Part shown: positions 39,265 through 47,805 of the stretch, piece after piece
Position numbering within the stretch: the stretch's first letter is position 1
Layout of the letters: each line of letters opens with the position of its first letter
Source of the DNA: Streptomyces sp. B1I3
GTDB lineage: Bacteria; Actinomycetota; Actinomycetes; Streptomycetales; Streptomycetaceae
NCBI RefSeq assembly: GCF_030816615.1
Contig: NZ_JAUSYD010000001.1
Coordinates: 2,542,001 to 2,606,000 of the forward strand
Length of the DNA: 64,000 nucleotides
Reading direction: 5' to 3'
Position numbers and translations under genes: made by a program
Notes under the pieces: model-generated
Seen by the model: the letters and a program-made list of their open reading frames with translations, nothing else
Told to the model about the DNA's origin: nothing
Database searches by the model: none

Positions 39265-39306
39265 GTCGGCGGCCGGAGGTCAGCGGCCCGGAAGGTGTCA
39301 GCGGCC
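39265..39306 (-). repeat. Repeats of GGCCGCTGAC across the SDR stop codon
   Basis: GTCAGCGGCC occurs at 39279-39288 and 39297-39306, with a one-mismatch copy GTCGGCGGCC at 39265-39274. The copy at 39297-39306 contains the SDR stop codon. Confidence 0.7.
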
Positions 39307-39987
39307 GGGGCGGACCGTCAGGTCGTTGATCTCCGCATCACGGGGCAGGTCGATCGCCAGGAGGATCGTGGTGGCCACGGACTCCGGGTCGATCCAGCGG
39401 GAGGCGTCGTACTCCTTGCCCTCCTGCTGGTGGACCTTGGCCTGCATGGGACTGGCCGTACGCCCCGGGTAGACGGACGTGACCCGGACCCCGTTGCCGT
39501 GCTCCTCGTGGCGCAGCGAGTCCGCGAGCGCCTTCAGGCCGTGCTTGCTCGCGGCGTAGGCACCCCATTCGGCATGCGCGGCCAGGCCGGCACCCGAGTT
39601 CACGAAGACGACGTGACCCCGGCTGACCCGCAGCTGCGGCAACAGCAGCCGGGTCAGCTCGGCGGGCGCGACCAGATTGGCGTTGAGCTGGAAGTGCCAG
39701 GCCTTGGGCGTGAGGTCGCCGATCCGGCCCAGCTCGACGACGCCCGCGATGTGCAGCAGCGAGTCGAGGCGTTCGGGCATGGGCTGCTGCCCGAAGGCCC
39801 AGGAGAGCCGGTCCGGGTTGCCGAGGTCGCCGACGAGGGTGCGCGCGCCGGGGTGGAGTGCGGCGAGCTCCTTGGCGCGGCCGGCGTCCCGTGCCAGCAG
39901 CACGAGCTCGTCGCCGCGCTCCAGGAGGCGGTGGGCGACGGCCGCGCCGATGCCGGAGCCGGCACCGGTGATGAGATGAGTAGGCAT
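39298..39987 (-). CDS. Short-chain dehydrogenase/reductase
   Basis: A 229-residue classical SDR. The cofactor motif is TGAGSGIGAA, the structural NAG-like motif reads HIAGVVELG, and the catalytic Ser (VFVNSGAG) and Tyr-x3-Lys (YAASKHG) are both present. Asp and Arg in the region LLARDAGRAKE suggest preference for NADP(H). The substrate is unknown. The preceding gene on the same strand codes for the LOG-like protein, whose stop is 15 bp upstream. Confidence 0.9.
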   Translation of the reverse strand: MPTHLITGAGSGIGAAVAHRLLERGDELVLLARDAGRAKELAALHPGARTLVGDLGNPDRLSWAFGQQPMPERLDSLLHIAGVVELGRIGDLTPKAWHFQLNANLVAPAELTRLLLPQLRVSRGHVVFVNSGAGLAAHAEWGAYAASKHGLKALADSLRHEEHGNGVRVTSVYPGRTASPMQAKVHQQEGKEYDASRWIDPESVATTILLAIDLPRDAEINDLTVRPGR

Positions 39988-40002
39988 GGACTCATGCTCG
40001 CA

Positions 40003-40542
40003 TCACTGCAGGCCGGCCGACTCCTCGAGGTAGGCGAGGGCCCCCACGCCGTCCTCGGCGAAGAAGACCAGCTCGGTGAGGGGGAGCGGCAGGAACCCCT
40101 CCTCGTCCATGCGCTGGAACTGCTGGCGCAGACCGTCGTAGAAGCCGGCGGTGTTCAGCAGGACGACGGGCTTGGCGTGCTTGCCGTGCTTCCTCAGTTC
40201 CAGGATCTCCGTGGCCTCGTCGAGCGTCCCCATGCCCCCGACCATGATCACGATTGCGTCCGCCTTCTCCAGGAGCAGCGCCTTGCGTTCGGCCAGGTCC
40301 TTGGCCACCACCATCTCGTCGGCGTCCGGCCGGGCCAGCGCGGCCATGAACTCCACGGAGACCCCCACCAGGCGCCCGCCGGCCTCCTGCACGCCGTCGG
40401 CGACGACCTTCATCAGGCCGCTCTCCGACCCGCCCCAGACCAGGGTGTGCCCGCCGCGGCCCAGCAGTTCGGCGAACTCCCGGGCGGGAACGGTGTAACG
40501 GTCGTCGAGGTCGGCGGCGGAGAGGAAGACGCAGATGTTCAT
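40003..40542 (-). CDS. LOG-family protein (nucleotide 5'-monophosphate phosphoribohydrolase type)
   Basis: A 179-residue protein of the TIGR00730/LOG family, once mislabelled lysine decarboxylase. Motifs: CVFLSAADLDDRY, LVWGGSESGLMKVVADGV, AERKALLLEKADAIV, and MVGGMGTLDEATE, equivalent to the PGGxGTxxE active site. Characterised members release ribose 5-phosphate from AMP or cytokinin nucleotides. It starts at ATG 40542 and is followed by the SDR gene 15 bp downstream. Confidence 0.88.
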   Translation of the reverse strand: MNICVFLSAADLDDRYTVPAREFAELLGRGGHTLVWGGSESGLMKVVADGVQEAGGRLVGVSVEFMAALARPDADEMVVAKDLAERKALLLEKADAIVIMVGGMGTLDEATEILELRKHGKHAKPVVLLNTAGFYDGLRQQFQRMDEEGFLPLPLTELVFFAEDGVGALAYLEESAGLQ

Positions 40543-40617
40543 GCGACCACCGTACGGGCCACCTCCGGCACCGCACCGGGCGGGAAGAATCCGGCCTCCG
40601 GGACGGCTGAACCAGAT

Positions 40618-40953
40618 ATGACCTCCACTCCTGGACACCGCATCACCGTCGAGCCCGCAGCCGTGCACGTCCGTGCGGTGCACGACGGCCAGGTGCTCGC
40701 CGAGAGCCGCCGCCCGCTGCTGCTGCGGGAGACGGGCTGTCCCGACCGCTACTACCTGCCCCCCGAGGACGTGCGTACCGAGTTGCTGACGCCGTCGGAC
40801 ACCCGTACGCACTGCCCGTTCAAGGGCGACGCGTCCTACTGGTCGCTGCCGGACGCGGCGGACCTCGTCTGGGCCTATCCGGAGCCCAGGGAACAGGTCG
40901 CCGCGATCAAGAACCACTTCTGCTTCTACGACACGCATCTCATCGCCCACTGA
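40618..40953 (+). CDS. DUF427-family protein
   Basis: A 111-residue protein with the DUF427 pattern: VHDGQVLAESRRPLLLRETG, RYYLPPEDV, THCPFKGDASYWSL and a C-terminal FCFYDTHL. Function is unknown; the fold is a small beta-roll that may bind a small molecule. It is divergent from the LOG-family gene, with the start codons about 75 bp apart. Confidence 0.88.
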   Translation: MTSTPGHRITVEPAAVHVRAVHDGQVLAESRRPLLLRETGCPDRYYLPPEDVRTELLTPSDTRTHCPFKGDASYWSLPDAADLVWAYPEPREQVAAIKNHFCFYDTHLIAH

Positions 40954-41037
40954 CGGCCGGAGCGGCCGCCGGCAACTTCTTCCGGCCTTCCTCCGCCGCG
41001 GCGATGAGTTCCGCGCTCCCCACGGGTCCACCTCCAC

Positions 41038-41850
41038 ATGGACGAGACTCTCTCCCGTGACGGCACCTCTATCGCGTATCGCCGCCGGGGTGACGGGCCG
41101 CCGGTGATCCTGGTGGGCGGGGCGCTGGGCACCGCCGCGACCGAGGCACCGCTGGCCACCCTGCTGGCGTCACGCTTCACGGTGGTCACGTACGACCGCC
41201 GGGGGCGGGGCGCCAGCGGCGACGGCGGGCCGTACGCGGTCCGCCGCGAGATCGAGGACCTGGCCGCGGTGGCGGCCCGTGCGGGCGGGCGCGTGTCCCT
41301 GTTCGGCATGCTGTCGGGTGGGGCGCTTGCCCTGGAGGCACAGGCGGCGGGCCTGCCCGTGGATCTCCTGGCCGTCTACGATCCGCCGTACACCCCCGGG
41401 GCGGCCGGGCTGCTGTACAAGTCCCGGTGCACGGCCCAGCTGCACCGTCTCCTGTCGCAGGGTGACCGGGACGGCGCCGTCGCGCTGTACCTCTCCCGCA
41501 CGGGCCTCCCGGGGACGACGATCGCCCGGATGCGTCAGGCTCCGATGTGGCCCGGCCTCGTGGCCCTCGCGCACACGCTCGCGTACGACGACACGCTGCT
41601 CGGCGACGGCGCGCTGCCCGTCGGCCGTCTGGCGTCCGTGACCGCGCGGACGCTGGTGGTGAGCGGCGGTTCCGGCTCCGCCGGGACTCGCGCGACGACG
41701 CTCGCCCTCGCGGCGGCGATCCCCCGGGCCCGCCACCGCACCCTGACGGGCCAGACCCGTGAACTCGCGCCCCAGGTGATCGCGCCCGTCCTGGCGGAGT
41801 TCTTCGCCCGGGACGTGTTCGCGGGGCGGGCGACCGCAGAGGCACCCTGA
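41038..41850 (+). CDS. Alpha/beta-hydrolase fold protein with altered catalytic residues
   Basis: A 270-residue alpha/beta hydrolase fold: VILVGGALGTAAT (oxyanion region), VVTYDRRGRGASG, the elbow SLFGMLSGGALALEAQ and, near the end, LTGQTRELAPQVIAPVLAEFF. Relatives that I recall have GMSSGA at the elbow and GQTH at the histidine; here the nucleophile position is Leu92 and the His position Arg241. The protein may be a pseudo-enzyme, or Ser93 may serve instead. The stop codon is inside a 32-bp direct repeat. It is convergent with mnmA. Confidence 0.82.
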   Translation: MDETLSRDGTSIAYRRRGDGPPVILVGGALGTAATEAPLATLLASRFTVVTYDRRGRGASGDGGPYAVRREIEDLAAVAARAGGRVSLFGMLSGGALALEAQAAGLPVDLLAVYDPPYTPGAAGLLYKSRCTAQLHRLLSQGDRDGAVALYLSRTGLPGTTIARMRQAPMWPGLVALAHTLAYDDTLLGDGALPVGRLASVTARTLVVSGGSGSAGTRATTLALAAAIPRARHRTLTGQTRELAPQVIAPVLAEFFARDVFAGRATAEAP

Positions 41851-41915
41851 GCTTGCGGGCCGGGCCGGGCGGGCGACGGCCGGAGCACCCTGAGCTTGCG
41901 GGCCGGGCCGGGCGG
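41842..41915 (+). repeat. 32-bp direct repeat spanning the hydrolase stop codon
   Basis: The 32-bp sequence beginning GCACCCTGAGCTTGCGGGCC occurs at 41842-41873 and again at 41884-41915 (period 42). The first copy contains the hydrolase TGA stop (41848-41850). Confidence 0.9.
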
Positions 41916-41974
41916 GGCGGCGATCCGGGCAACCGGCCGGGGCGGGCGCTGTCCACCCGGCAGGCCCTCTCCCG

Positions 41975-43111
41975 TCAGCCGGCGGCCGCCGGCTGCCCCT
42001 CACGTCGCACCGTCGTCGCGATCGTGGCCGAGCCGACCACACGCGTCCCGTCGTACAGCACGACGGCCTGCCCGGGGGCCACGCCCCGTACGGGCTCGGT
42101 GAAGGCGACGTGCAGGGTGCCGTCCACCAGCTCCGCCGTCACCTCCGTCTCGCCGCCGTGGGCGCGGAGCTGGGCGGTGTACGTGCCCGGCCCGGAGGGT
42201 GCCGTGCCGCACCAGCGGGGCTTGATCGCGGTCAGTGCCGTGACGTCGAGGGCCTCCACAGGGCCGACGGTCACCGTGTTGTTCACCGGCGAGATGTCCA
42301 GGACGTAGCGCGGCTTGCCGTCCGGGGCGGGGTGGCCGATGCGCAGGCCCTTGCGCTGGCCGATGGTGAAGCCGAACGCGCCCTCGTGGGTGCCGACCTT
42401 CGTCCCCGCCTCGTCGACGATGTCACCCTCCGCGGGGCCACCGAGGTGCTTCGCGAGGAAGCCCTGGGTGTCGCCGTCGGCGATGAAGCAGATGTCGTGG
42501 CTGTCGGGCTTCTTGGCGACGGCCAGGCCACGGCGCTCGGCCTCGGCCCGGATCTCGTCCTTGGTGGTGAGGGTGTCGCCGAGTGGGAACATCGCGTGGG
42601 CGAGCTGCTTCTCGTCCAGGACCCCCAGGACGTAGCTCTGGTCCTTGGCCATGTCCGAGGCGCGGTGCATCTCCCGGGTGCCGTCCTCGTTGACCACGAC
42701 GGTGGCGTAGTGGCCGGTGCACACCGCGTCGAAGCCGAGGGCGAGTGCCTTGTCGAGCAGCGCGGCGAACTTGATCTTCTCGTTGCAGCGCAGACAGGGG
42801 TTGGGCGTGCGCCCCGCCTCGTATTCCGCGACGAAGTCGTCGACGACGTCCTCGCGGAAGCGTTCGGCGAGGTCCCAGACGTAGAAGGGGATACCGATCA
42901 CGTCCGCCGCGCGGCGGGCGTCACGGGAGTCCTCGATGGTGCAGCAGCCACGCGCCCCGGTACGGAAGGACTGCGGGTTCGCGGAGAGGGCGAGGTGCAC
43001 CCCGGTCACGTCATGGCCTGCCTCGGCGGCTCGGGCTGCGGCGACGGCCGAGTCGACACCGCCCGACATGGCGGCGAGCACGCGGAGGGGGCGCTGGGAG
43101 GTCTGAGTCAT
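41975..43111 (-). CDS. mnmA: tRNA-specific 2-thiouridylase
   Basis: A 378-residue enzyme that thiolates U34 of Lys, Glu and Gln tRNAs with ATP. PP-loop [26 protein letters not shown], catalytic Cys in [15 protein letters not shown] and [12 protein letters not shown], then the C-terminal barrel ([11 protein letters not shown]). ATG 43111 has GGAG 5 bases upstream; the longer frame to 43237 overlaps the divergent amidase gene. The sulfur presumably comes from the desulfurase encoded 0.8 kb away. Confidence 0.96.
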   Translation of the reverse strand: MTQTSQRPLRVLAAMSGGVDSAVAAARAAEAGHDVTGVHLALSANPQSFRTGARGCCTIEDSRDARRAADVIGIPFYVWDLAERFREDVVDDFVAEYEAGRTPNPCLRCNEKIKFAALLDKALALGFDAVCTGHYATVVVNEDGTREMHRASDMAKDQSYVLGVLDEKQLAHAMFPLGDTLTTKDEIRAEAERRGLAVAKKPDSHDICFIADGDTQGFLAKHLGGPAEGDIVDEAGTKVGTHEGAFGFTIGQRKGLRIGHPAPDGKPRYVLDISPVNNTVTVGPVEALDVTALTAIKPRWCGTAPSGPGTYTAQLRAHGGETEVTAELVDGTLHVAFTEPVRGVAPGQAVVLYDGTRVVGSATIATTVRREGQPAAAG

Positions 43112-43172
43112 AGCCACTCCAGGGTACGGGTCGCCGGGAACCGAATGTGCGCGGATAAGCGTTGACCAGCAC

Positions 43173-43844
43173 ATGGGGAGCAAGGGGAACGCCGGAGCGC
43201 CGGGGACCGGGGCCGGGCACGGCGTCAGCCGCCGCACGCTGCTGATCGGCGGTGGTGCCGCCGTGGCCGCGGGAACGGCCGCCCTTGCGTGGGACGAGGC
43301 GCGGCGCGTCTGGTGGCGGGTCCCGGGCGTGGAGAAGCCCCGCAGGCCGGGAGAGCTGGACTACGCGGGCGCCCGCTGGATCGGGGCCTCCGAGGCGAAC
43401 TGGCGCCGCGCCGACCGCCCGGACGACTACGGCATCGACCGCATCGTCGTCCATGTGACGCAGGGCGACCTGGGCAGCGCCGTCGAGGTCTTCCAGGACC
43501 CGGCCCACGGCGCCGCGGCGCACTACATAGTGGGCAAGGACGGCGGGGTCGTCCAGATGATCCGTGAGCTGGACGTGGGGTTCCACGCGGGCAACCGCTC
43601 GTACAACGAACGCAGCGTCGGCATCGAGCACGAGGGCTTCGTGGACCGCCCCCGGGACTTCACGACGGCCATGTACGCCTCTTCGGCCCGTCTCGCGGCC
43701 ACGATCTGCAGGCACTACGGCATCCCGGTGGACCGCGAGCACATAGTCGGCCACGTGGAGGTCCCCGGTACGGATCACACCGACCCCGGCCCCCACTGGG
43801 ACTGGGACCGCTACCTGAAGCTGATCCGCACGGTCCGGGCATAG
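43173..43844 (+). CDS. N-acetylmuramoyl-L-alanine amidase, Tat-exported (amidase_2/PGRP fold)
   Basis: A 223-residue protein. A twin-arginine signal ([21 protein letters not shown]) is followed by an amidase_2 domain with the zinc ligands His in RIVVHVTQG and in [14 protein letters not shown], the binding-groove [14 protein letters not shown] and [12 protein letters not shown]. It probably cleaves the amide bond between MurNAc and L-Ala in peptidoglycan outside the cell. It is divergent from mnmA, with the two starts 61 bp apart, and convergent with the desulfurase gene. Confidence 0.92.
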   Translation: MGSKGNAGAPGTGAGHGVSRRTLLIGGGAAVAAGTAALAWDEARRVWWRVPGVEKPRRPGELDYAGARWIGASEANWRRADRPDDYGIDRIVVHVTQGDLGSAVEVFQDPAHGAAAHYIVGKDGGVVQMIRELDVGFHAGNRSYNERSVGIEHEGFVDRPRDFTTAMYASSARLAATICRHYGIPVDREHIVGHVEVPGTDHTDPGPHWDWDRYLKLIRTVRA

Positions 43845-43861
43845 GGCGCCGTGGCCCTCCG

Positions 43862-43900
43862 TCCTGGCTGCGGCCTGCCTTCCTAGCTGAGGCCTGCCGT
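43862..43900 (-). repeat. 19-bp tandem repeat spanning the desulfurase stop codon
   Basis: TCCTGGCTGCGGCCTGCC (43862 on) and TCCTAGCTGAGGCCTGCC (43881 on) are tandem copies with two mismatches. The second contains the CTA (TAG) stop codon at 43883-43885. Confidence 0.75.
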
Positions 43901-45052
43901 CCTCGCCCGGGCGACGGCGGGGGCGATCGCGCGGGCGACGTCCTGGACGTCCTGCCTGGTGGAGGTGTGGCCGAGCGAGAAGCGCAGGGTGCCGCGCGCC
44001 AGGTCGGGGTCGGTGCCGGTGGCCAGCAGGACATGGCTGGGCTGGGCGATGCCCGCCGTGCACGCGGAGCCGGTGGAGCACTCGATGCCCTGGGCGTCGA
44101 GGAGCAGCAGGAGGGAGTCGCCCTCGCAGCCGGGGAAGGTGAAGTGCGCGTTGGCGGGCAGCCGGCCGCCGGGGGCCGGGTCACCGCCGAGCAGGGCGTC
44201 GGGGACGGCCCGCAGCACGGCCTCGGCCAGCTCGTCGCGGAGCGCGCCGATCTCGCGGGCGAAGTCCTCGCGCCCCTCGGCGGCGAGCCGCCCGGCGACG
44301 GCGAACGAGGCGACGGCGGGCACGTCGAGGGTGCCGGAGCGCACGTGCCGCTCCTGCCCGCCTCCGTGCAGGACGGGTACGGGGGCGTGGTCGCGGCCCA
44401 GGAGCAGCGCGCCGATACCGAACGGTCCACCGATCTTGTGCGCGCTGACGGTCATCGCGGCCAGCCCGGACGCGGCGAAGTCGACCTCGAGCTGCCCGAA
44501 GGCCTGCACGGCGTCGGCATGCATCGGCACGTCGAATTCGCGTGCCACCTCCGCGAGTTCGCGTATCGGCATGACGGTGCCGATCTCGTTGTTCGCCCAC
44601 ATCACGGTGATCAGCGCGACGTCGTCGGGGTCACGGAGGACCGCTTCGCGCAGCGCGTCGGGGTGCACCCGCCCGTACCGGTCGACGGGGAGGTACTCGA
44701 CGGTGGCGCCCTCGTGCTCGGCGAGCCAGTCGACGGCGTCGAGTACGGCGTGGTGCTCCACGGGGCTGGCGAGAACCCTGGTGCGCCGCGGGTCGGCGTC
44801 GCGCCGGGCCCAGTAGAGGCCCTTGACGGCGAGGTTGTCGGCCTCCGTACCGCCGGAGGTGAGGACCACCTCGCTGGGGCGGGCGCCGAGGGCGTCGGCG
44901 AGGGTCTCTCTGGACTCCTCGACGGTACGGCGGGCAAGCCGCCCGGCGGCGTGCAGTGAGGACGCGTTACCGGTGACGGCGAGGTGCGCGGTCATCGCCG
45001 CGATCGCCTCCGGAAGCATCGGCGTGGTCGCGGCGTGATCGAGGTAGGCCAT
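43883..45052 (-). CDS. Cysteine desulfurase (IscS/NifS type)
   Basis: A 389-residue PLP enzyme that removes sulfur from cysteine as an enzyme-bound persulfide. It has [30 protein letters not shown], the PLP Lys in [18 protein letters not shown] and the persulfide Cys in [11 protein letters not shown]. It starts at ATG 45052 (the frame opens further, to 45100, but [11 protein letters not shown] is the family start). It lies 0.8 kb from mnmA, on the same strand with the amidase gene between, so tRNA thiolation is the likely use. Confidence 0.95.
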   Translation of the reverse strand: MAYLDHAATTPMLPEAIAAMTAHLAVTGNASSLHAAGRLARRTVEESRETLADALGARPSEVVLTSGGTEADNLAVKGLYWARRDADPRRTRVLASPVEHHAVLDAVDWLAEHEGATVEYLPVDRYGRVHPDALREAVLRDPDDVALITVMWANNEIGTVMPIRELAEVAREFDVPMHADAVQAFGQLEVDFAASGLAAMTVSAHKIGGPFGIGALLLGRDHAPVPVLHGGGQERHVRSGTLDVPAVASFAVAGRLAAEGREDFAREIGALRDELAEAVLRAVPDALLGGDPAPGGRLPANAHFTFPGCEGDSLLLLLDAQGIECSTGSACTAGIAQPSHVLLATGTDPDLARGTLRFSLGHTSTRQDVQDVARAIAPAVARARTAGLS

Positions 45053-45241
45053 GGTGCACCCGATTCTACGAGCCCCCGGTGGGGCGCACGGCGGGCGCAT
45101 GGCGTCGCGGGCCCGGAGGGTGCCGCCACGGCGCTCGGGCCTGCCGGAGACGGAGCCCGATCCGGTACCGGCGAACGGCGGGCAGCGGGCCGTCCGGCGC
45201 CCGCGACCCGGGGCTGCCCCGCCTCCGGAACTGCGGGCCGG

Positions 45242-45613
45242 TCAGCCCCCGAAGCTCCAGGAGACGGTGCCGTTCGCGGTGACCAGGACGGCGAGGACGA
45301 CGAGGTCGGCGACGCCGAGGGCGAGTCCGAGCAGCGCGCGGCCGCGGCGGGCGGTGGAGCGGGCGAGAGCGATGAGTGCCATGACGATGGCGGCGGGCCC
45401 GAGCAGGATGTTCATCACCAGGAGACCGAGCAGTCCGAGCACGAAGGAGGCGACGGCCAGGCCGTCGGCCTCCCGGGTGCCGGACGTCCGGATTCCGGGC
45501 GTCGGCCCGCCGGTCCGGATTCCGGGCGTCGGCCCGTCGGTCCGGGTGCCGGGCGTCGGCCCGTCGGTCCGGGTGCCCGGGTGACGGTCGGTGCGTGCGG
45601 TGGTGAGTGCCAT
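45242..45613 (-). CDS. DUF4190-type membrane protein with N-terminal repeats
   Basis: A 123-residue protein. Residues 10-45 are a hydrophilic repeat of about 9 residues (GTRTDGPTP twice, then GIRTGGPTP and GIRTSG), encoded by 27-bp tandem DNA repeats. Two membrane helices follow (about 52-82 and 91-113), resembling DUF4190 proteins, often found in actinobacteria. ATG 45613 has AAAGGAGC 7 bases upstream. It is 36 bp downstream of the 51-residue membrane protein gene. Function unknown. Confidence 0.82.
   Translation of the reverse strand: MALTTARTDRHPGTRTDGPTPGTRTDGPTPGIRTGGPTPGIRTSGTREADGLAVASFVLGLLGLLVMNILLGPAAIVMALIALARSTARRGRALLGLALGVADLVVLAVLVTANGTVSWSFGG
45487..45591 (-). repeat. 27-bp coding tandem repeats
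   Basis: Three complete 27-bp copies at 45487-45513, 45514-45540 and 45541-45567, plus a partial fourth, share TCCGG.TxCCGGGCGTCGGC. They keep the reading frame and encode the 9-residue repeats of the membrane protein. Confidence 0.9.
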
Positions 45614-45629
45614 GGTGCGGGCTCCTTTT

Positions 45630-45666
45630 CTCAGCGGTGCGGCGGGTCCTCAGCGGGTGCGGCGGG
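45630..45666 (-). repeat. Duplication spanning the stop codon of the 51-residue protein
   Basis: CTCAGCGGGTGCGGCGGG (45649-45666) contains the stop codon (45650-45652); a nearly identical copy CTCAGCGGTGCGGCGGG is at 45630-45646. The duplicated piece abuts the Shine-Dalgarno of the next gene. Confidence 0.8.
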
Positions 45667-45805
45667 CGAGGCGTTCGCGGACACCGAACACGGCCAGCCA
45701 GAGACCGATCACGGCTGCGGCGACGAGAGTCAGGGGCAACGGCAGGTGCGCCACGGCTCCGAGGACGACTCCCAGCAGGAGCAGGGCGGCGACGAGGACG
45801 AACAT
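45650..45805 (-). CDS. 51-residue membrane protein
   Basis: A very small protein, MFVLVAALLLLGVVLGAVAH followed by a second hydrophobic segment and a basic C-terminus (RERLARRTR). Two membrane helices (about 2-20 and 24-42). GGAAAGG lies 6 bases before ATG 45805. It is divergent from a TetR gene and may be under its control. I do not recognise the family. Confidence 0.75.
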   Translation of the reverse strand: MFVLVAALLLLGVVLGAVAHLPLPLTLVAAAVIGLWLAVFGVRERLARRTR

Positions 45806-45839
45806 GTGCGGCCTTTCCGCTTGCGGTTGAGAGTACGAC

Positions 45840-45906
45840 TGTTTACTGACTTTCGACTCTAGTACCCCTCGGCCCTTCCGATACTCGGAGAACGGTTGTT
45901 TACTGA
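45840..45906. promoter_or_regulatory. Duplicated TGTTTACTGA element between divergent genes
   Basis: TGTTTACTGA occurs at 45840-45849 and 45897-45906, 57 bp apart, in the AT-richer gap between the 51-residue membrane protein and the TetR gene. The second copy is about 5 bp upstream of the regulator ATG. They are candidate operators for autoregulation by the TetR protein. Confidence 0.5.
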
Positions 45907-45911
45907 ATGGC

Positions 45912-46535
45912 ATGAGTCACACCGTCGGCATCCGCCAGGCCCAGAAGCTGAAGACACGCCAGGCACTGCTCGACGCCGCACTGCGGCTGCTGGAGCACCA
46001 GAGCCTGAGCAGCCTGGGCCTGCGCGAGGTGACGCGGGCCGTGGGTGTGGCGCCGACCGCCTTCTACCGCCACTTCGACGGCACGGCGGCGCTGGGGGTG
46101 GCGCTCGTCGAGCAGACCCTGGGCAGCCTGCACGGCATGATCGGCGCGATCCTGGCCGACACGGGTGACAGCGAGGAGCGGCTGGACCGGAGCGTCGGCC
46201 TGATCAGCCGGCATGTCGCCGCCCAGCCCGCGCATTTCCGCTTCATCGCCCGCGAGCAGCACGGCGGCGTCGGCCCGGTCCGGGAGGCCATAGCGGCCCA
46301 GCTCCGGCTGTTCGCCGAGGAGGTGGCGGCGGCGCTCGCCGCGGAACCGGAGTCGGCGGGCTGGGACCCCGAGGATCTCCTGATGCTGGGCGGGCTGTAC
46401 GTCGACCACATGGTGCTCACCGCGTCCGCCCTGCTCGACGCCGGACCCCGAGGGGAGCAGGAGGTCATCCGGGTGGCCCGGCGCCGGCTGCGCCTGGTGA
46501 CCGTGGGCCGGGCCCACTGGCTGGACGCCCCCTGA
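45912..46535 (+). CDS. TetR-family regulator
   Basis: A 207-residue TetR protein with the N-terminal HTH (RQALLDAALRLLEHQSLSSL, then REVTRAVGVAPTAFYRHF) resembling, in its helix, the FabR subgroup that responds to fatty acids. The C-terminal half has two Arg-rich helices and ends RAHWLDAP. It is divergent from the two small membrane proteins. A GGCGGGA/TCCCGCC hairpin lies just after its stop. The effector is unknown. Confidence 0.9.
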   Translation: MSHTVGIRQAQKLKTRQALLDAALRLLEHQSLSSLGLREVTRAVGVAPTAFYRHFDGTAALGVALVEQTLGSLHGMIGAILADTGDSEERLDRSVGLISRHVAAQPAHFRFIAREQHGGVGPVREAIAAQLRLFAEEVAAALAAEPESAGWDPEDLLMLGGLYVDHMVLTASALLDAGPRGEQEVIRVARRRLRLVTVGRAHWLDAP

Positions 46536-46887
46536 GGCCGACACGGAAGAACCCGGGGCCGGTGGGCGGGAGCGGAGCTTCCCGCCCCGCTCGCGCGGAC
46601 AACTCCTCGACGTCGCGGAAGGCGGCGCTTACGGAGCCCTCCGGGCACCCCGCGAGCTGAGGGGCCGGGTCCTGGCCGCGCGCGTCCGTGGCAGCAGGAG
46701 CACGCCGCGCGGGTCCGGGCCAGCTCGAGCACGCCGTACGGGTCAGGGGCAGCAGGGGCACGGAGAGTGATCGGCCTGCCGCAGCACCCCATGCCGGCTC
46801 GGGGCCGTCACGCCGGCGGGAGGGCCGGAGGCGCGACGGCCGGAAGGCGGGCCGGGACCGTCAGCTGCGGGGCGGGGGCCGGGGCCG
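46536..46887. other. Gap between the TetR and thioesterase genes
   Basis: No gene can be supported. The gap contains the TetR-proximal hairpin GGCGGGA/TCCCGCC near 46565-46590 and, at its right end, one copy of the repeat that spans the thioesterase stop codon. Confidence 0.5.
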
Positions 46888-46899
46888 TCAGCTGCGGGG
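46849..46899 (-). repeat. 27-bp-period duplication spanning the thioesterase stop codon
   Basis: CCGTCAGCTGCGGGG occurs at 46858-46872 and 46885-46899; flanking GGGCCGGG extends both copies to about 24 bp. The right copy contains the stop codon at 46888-46890. Confidence 0.85.
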
Positions 46900-47754
46900 T
46901 GCGCGGGCGAGCTGGCGGGACTGGGCCACCAGACGGCCGGCGCTGTCCCAGACGTCCGCATCCTCCTCGAGGAAGCCGCCTGCCAGGTTGCGGGTCGTGA
47001 TGGAAACACGCAGGGGGCCGGGGGCCGGACGGCAGCGGACGTGGGTGGTGAGCTCGATGGTGGGCGTCCAGCCCTTCAGCCCCAGCTCGAACGAGGTCGG
47101 CGGCAGCGCGTCCACGGTGAGCAGCAGCGAGAGCGGGTCCGCGTCGCGGCCGTCGGCGAGGCCGAACCAGCCCCGCATCTCGCCCTTGCCGGACGGTGCG
47201 CCGACGGCCCAGCCGATCGTCGCCGGGTCGAGCCTGATGTCGAGCCGTTCGGTGATGGCGGAGCTGCCGGGGATCGGCGCGGATCCGTCGCCCGGTCCGA
47301 GGCACTGCTCCAACGGCGGGATGGCGGGCGGCTCGGCGGTCGTGCGGACGTCGTCGGGGAGGCCGTCGAGGTCACCGTAGGTGGCCAGCACCCGGATGCG
47401 CTCGATCTCGGTACCGTCCTGCGCGTACTGGAAGAGCGAGGCCTCACCGGTGGACAGCGTGCGCCCGGTACGGACGACCTGGGTGCGGATCACCGCCGGG
47501 CCGGGTACGGACGCGGTGAGGTAGTGCGCGGAGACCGAGAAGGGGTCGGGGTGCGGGAGTGCCTCGCCGAGCGCCCGGCCGAGCATGGCCAGGAGATAAC
47601 CGCCGTTGACGGCGTGGATGATCGTCCAGCCCGCGGAGAGCTCTGCGTCGTAGACGCCCTCTTCGCGGAGCGTGACGGCGGTGTCGCGGTCGAACTCGCT
47701 GTCGCCGATGGTCGCCTGCGCTGCGCGCGGCGCCTGCGTTGCTGCCTGTGCCAT
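46888..47754 (-). CDS. Acyl-CoA thioesterase-like double hot-dog protein
   Basis: A 288-residue protein with two hot-dog halves of the TesB/4HBT_3 type: residues about 15-130 (GWTIIHAVNGGYLLAMLGRA, SVSAHYLTA, RTLSTGEASLFQ) and 150-285 (RGWFGLADGR, DALPPTSFELG, WTPTIELTTHVR, GRLVAQSRQLA). It should hydrolyse acyl-CoA esters or bind acyl chains. ATG 47754 is preferred to GTG 47763. It is encoded downstream of the TRIC-type gene on the same strand. Confidence 0.85.
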   Translation of the reverse strand: MAQAATQAPRAAQATIGDSEFDRDTAVTLREEGVYDAELSAGWTIIHAVNGGYLLAMLGRALGEALPHPDPFSVSAHYLTASVPGPAVIRTQVVRTGRTLSTGEASLFQYAQDGTEIERIRVLATYGDLDGLPDDVRTTAEPPAIPPLEQCLGPGDGSAPIPGSSAITERLDIRLDPATIGWAVGAPSGKGEMRGWFGLADGRDADPLSLLLTVDALPPTSFELGLKGWTPTIELTTHVRCRPAPGPLRVSITTRNLAGGFLEEDADVWDSAGRLVAQSRQLARAPRS

Positions 47755-47805
47755 GGCATGCACCGTACACCGACCGTATTACTGAGCGGTAGCTTTTTGT
47801 TGCGG

